From NCBI RefSeq assembly GCF_900112575.1, contig NZ_FOMH01000011.1, positions 62,001 through 126,000 of the forward strand: DNA of 64,000 bases, written 5' to 3'. Numbering within the stretch: position 1 is the first letter of the stretch; every line of letters starts with the position of its first letter. Of the stretch, positions 62,538-64,000 are shown piece after piece. This stretch comes from Flavobacterium phragmitis (GTDB lineage Bacteria > Bacteroidota > Bacteroidia > Flavobacteriales > Flavobacteriaceae). Both the position numbers and the translations under genes were made by a program. The notes under the pieces are model-generated. The model ran no database searches. It worked only from the letters and a program-made list of their open reading frames with translations, and had not been told where the DNA came from.

Positions 62538-63560
62538 TCATTTATATTTTAATGCTTCATCCGTTGAAAGTCCTTTGTATCTAATGCAATATCTCCAAAT
62601 TTTTTTTTGTGTAATGATTCTTGAAAAGATTACGTTTTTGATAAAATATTCAAATTTTGAAGACCTCATGTTTTTCAAAATAATTGCCTTATCTGTTAAA
62701 TCATTATTTGGACTTAATTCATCTAGAGTTTCTTTCATCCATTGTTCTTCTATATTTCCTAAATGATATGCAAAATTATCTTCTGTAGAGAGTCTCCAAA
62801 ATCCTTTCTCAATTACTGGAATATCCAATAACTTATTTTCACTATCTCCTCCAAGTGCAAAATTCGAATATTTCAAATTGTTGTTTTCGAAAACTTCTTT
62901 TCGGTAAGTAGCAACAAAGTGCCCTGCTCCAACAACAGCTCTAATATTTTTATTTGAAACTGTTAGATACTTTTCGAGGTGTACTTTAGTATAAAAATCT
63001 GGATTTCCAATACTTTGCGCGAAAGCCTTTAAGGCTCTAGGATTTTTGACTTTTGAAAAATAAAGTGATTTTGAAAAAAACAAATCAAACCAAATGTTAG
63101 ATGTATGATTTTTAAGAGAACGTGAAGAAGGAGTTGGACAAACTACGCCTGCTTTGCGAAAATTTTGAAATACCTTATACGTTTCTTTCTGCCAATCATT
63201 TAAAAAAAGAACGTCACAATCAGATATTGTTATAAACGAAAAATTATGTCCGGAAATACCTTTTAAAATAGCATTTAGCTTTCCGACATTAGTTGTATGG
63301 ATAACTTCATGTACTTTGCCATTTTTATGTAATGTATTCAAATAATCAACTACATCTGCATTACTTCCATTATTAACTAAAGTTACAAACGTTTTCGGAT
63401 GAATTGTCTTTAGCAGAGATTCTAAACAATATTTTAGAATTTGAAAACTTTCTCTAAAATATCCATCCTGACTAGGTATGTAAACAGGAATAATCACCTG
63501 ATGGAAAAAATCATCCTTTTTTGTATATCTGTCTTTATTTGGATTAAAGCCAATTCTCAT
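62538..63560 (-). CDS. Glycosyltransferase family 2 (GT-A)
   Basis: 340 residues. The opening HQVIIPVYIPSQ, VTLVNNGSNADVVDYL, VGKLNAILKG and SDCDVLFLNDW (the DxD metal site) are GT-A features. The remaining part, from about 190, has GGDSENKLLD and AYHLGNIEEQW, likely an acceptor domain. No membrane helix. It lies 4 bases upstream of the GT4. Confidence 0.83.
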   Translation of the reverse strand: MRIGFNPNKDRYTKKDDFFHQVIIPVYIPSQDGYFRESFQILKYCLESLLKTIHPKTFVTLVNNGSNADVVDYLNTLHKNGKVHEVIHTTNVGKLNAILKGISGHNFSFITISDCDVLFLNDWQKETYKVFQNFRKAGVVCPTPSSRSLKNHTSNIWFDLFFSKSLYFSKVKNPRALKAFAQSIGNPDFYTKVHLEKYLTVSNKNIRAVVGAGHFVATYRKEVFENNNLKYSNFALGGDSENKLLDIPVIEKGFWRLSTEDNFAYHLGNIEEQWMKETLDELSPNNDLTDKAIILKNMRSSKFEYFIKNVIFSRIITQKKIWRYCIRYKGLSTDEALKYK

Positions 63561-63683
63561 TTTAAATATTTGTTTCTAGAATTTCTATATGAGTCTATTA
63601 CTTTTGTCAATTACAATGTAACCTGAGTTTTATAATGCATTACAAGCTCTGAAAATATTTGTTAGTTTCTTCTAATATATTTT

Positions 63684-64000
63684 CTATCTTTTGATTATAA
63701 TGTAAATCATAAGTTTCAAATTTCTCCATTTAAAAAACCAAAAAGAATCAAGTTTATTTAAAATATTAAAACTTTTCAAATAATCCATTTTTAAAAGCTT
63801 TATTTGATTTTGCACCAGTTTTTGAATATATCTATTATAATCTTTATTTGAAATAATGTTTTCGAGTCTATATTTTATTAAAAACTCTTTGTTAAAAACA
63901 TTCAATTTTAGATACTCCTGTACATTCAATTTAGAATTATTGGAAGAATGTATTCTATATTTAGTAAGAGGCAAATCAACAAAATAAAATTTTGTAAAAA
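63684..64000 (-). CDS. Glycosyltransferase family 2, C-terminal part (runs off right edge)
   Basis: The frame is open to base 64000 on the minus strand, so the gene starts outside the window. The visible 105 residues include PLTKYRIHSSNNSKLN, the typical late motif of GT2 enzymes that precedes their helical tail, and then a Leu/Ile/Lys-rich helical tail ending in a hydrophobic segment. It is part of the polysaccharide cluster. The gap of 123 bases to the next gene is larger than the others in the cluster but holds no clear terminator. Confidence 0.6.
   Translation of the reverse strand, partial: FTKFYFVDLPLTKYRIHSSNNSKLNVQEYLKLNVFNKEFLIKYRLENIISNKDYNRYIQKLVQNQIKLLKMDYLKSFNILNKLDSFWFFKWRNLKLMIYIIIKR

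Noticed and set aside
63561..63683. Possible small gene in the gap of the polysaccharide cluster
   Set aside because: The frame on the plus strand is an AT-rich open stretch without start context or coding bias.

Overview
The window looks like chromosome of a Flavobacterium-type bacterium (Bacteroidota, Flavobacteriaceae). The DNA is AT-rich. Exported proteins carry Bacteroidota-style signal peptides ending in SQ, AQ or CQ, or lipoboxes. Many genes have the Bacteroidota promoter element TAnnTTTG upstream, in the clearest cases with TTTG 19-20 bases further up. There is a PorV-like outer-membrane protein and an Lnb-domain protein, both typical of the phylum. No insertion sequence, phage, CRISPR array or rRNA was seen.

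Layout. 1-6400: the end of a TonB-dependent receptor, cutC, a FabH-type ketosynthase, an exported S9 (glutamyl-endopeptidase-like) peptidase and an orphan ABC ATPase. 6495-10459: an AT-rich accessory island with a surface-type lipoprotein carrying a HExxH metallopeptidase-like C-terminus, a small exported partner, a decayed 3' copy of the lipoprotein, a second copy of the partner, and an exported thioredoxin. 10542-17700: a lipocalin-like/OmpA lipoprotein pair, htpG, a patatin phospholipase, two lipoproteins and a small membrane protein. 17809-18069: two identical tRNA-Thr(UGU) genes, each with its own promoter and terminator. 18146-22925: an 88-aa helical protein, manA-bcp-queD-idi, exported msrB-msrA, and a META-domain lipoprotein. 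23195-30019: a TetR-controlled efflux locus (TolC, HlyD-type adaptor, two ABC ATPases, two ABC-2 permeases) with the same 18-bp palindrome before the regulator and before the efflux operon. 30092-44047: housekeeping genes (Xaa-Pro aminopeptidase, quinone reductase, FAD oxidoreductase, recQ, kdsD-tatC-cmd-lptB, GH25 lysozyme, pssA), a two-gene unit with a SUKH-like protein, and at least six kinds of intergenic inverted repeat. 44239-46478: PorV-like and Lnb-like genes. 46480-64000: a long minus-strand surface-polysaccharide cluster (initiating sugar-phosphate transferase, Wzy-like polymerase, about eight glycosyltransferases, MBOAT/SGNH O-acetylation pair, neuC-neuB-neuA sialic-acid genes, acyltransferase 3) that runs off the right edge.

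How the genes work together. The efflux locus is a self-contained regulated ABC pump related to YbhGFSR of enteric bacteria, with YbhF split in two. KdsD (Kdo precursor), LptB (LPS transport), PssA and the polysaccharide cluster all serve the envelope. In the polysaccharide cluster NeuC, NeuB and NeuA would make CMP-activated N-acetylneuraminate or a close relative, for addition by one of the cluster's glycosyltransferases. The accessory island at 6.5-9.6 kb is the best candidate for an undescribed system: a lipoprotein with a protease-like tail plus a small exported partner, tandemly duplicated and partly decayed, in the manner of effector/immunity loci.
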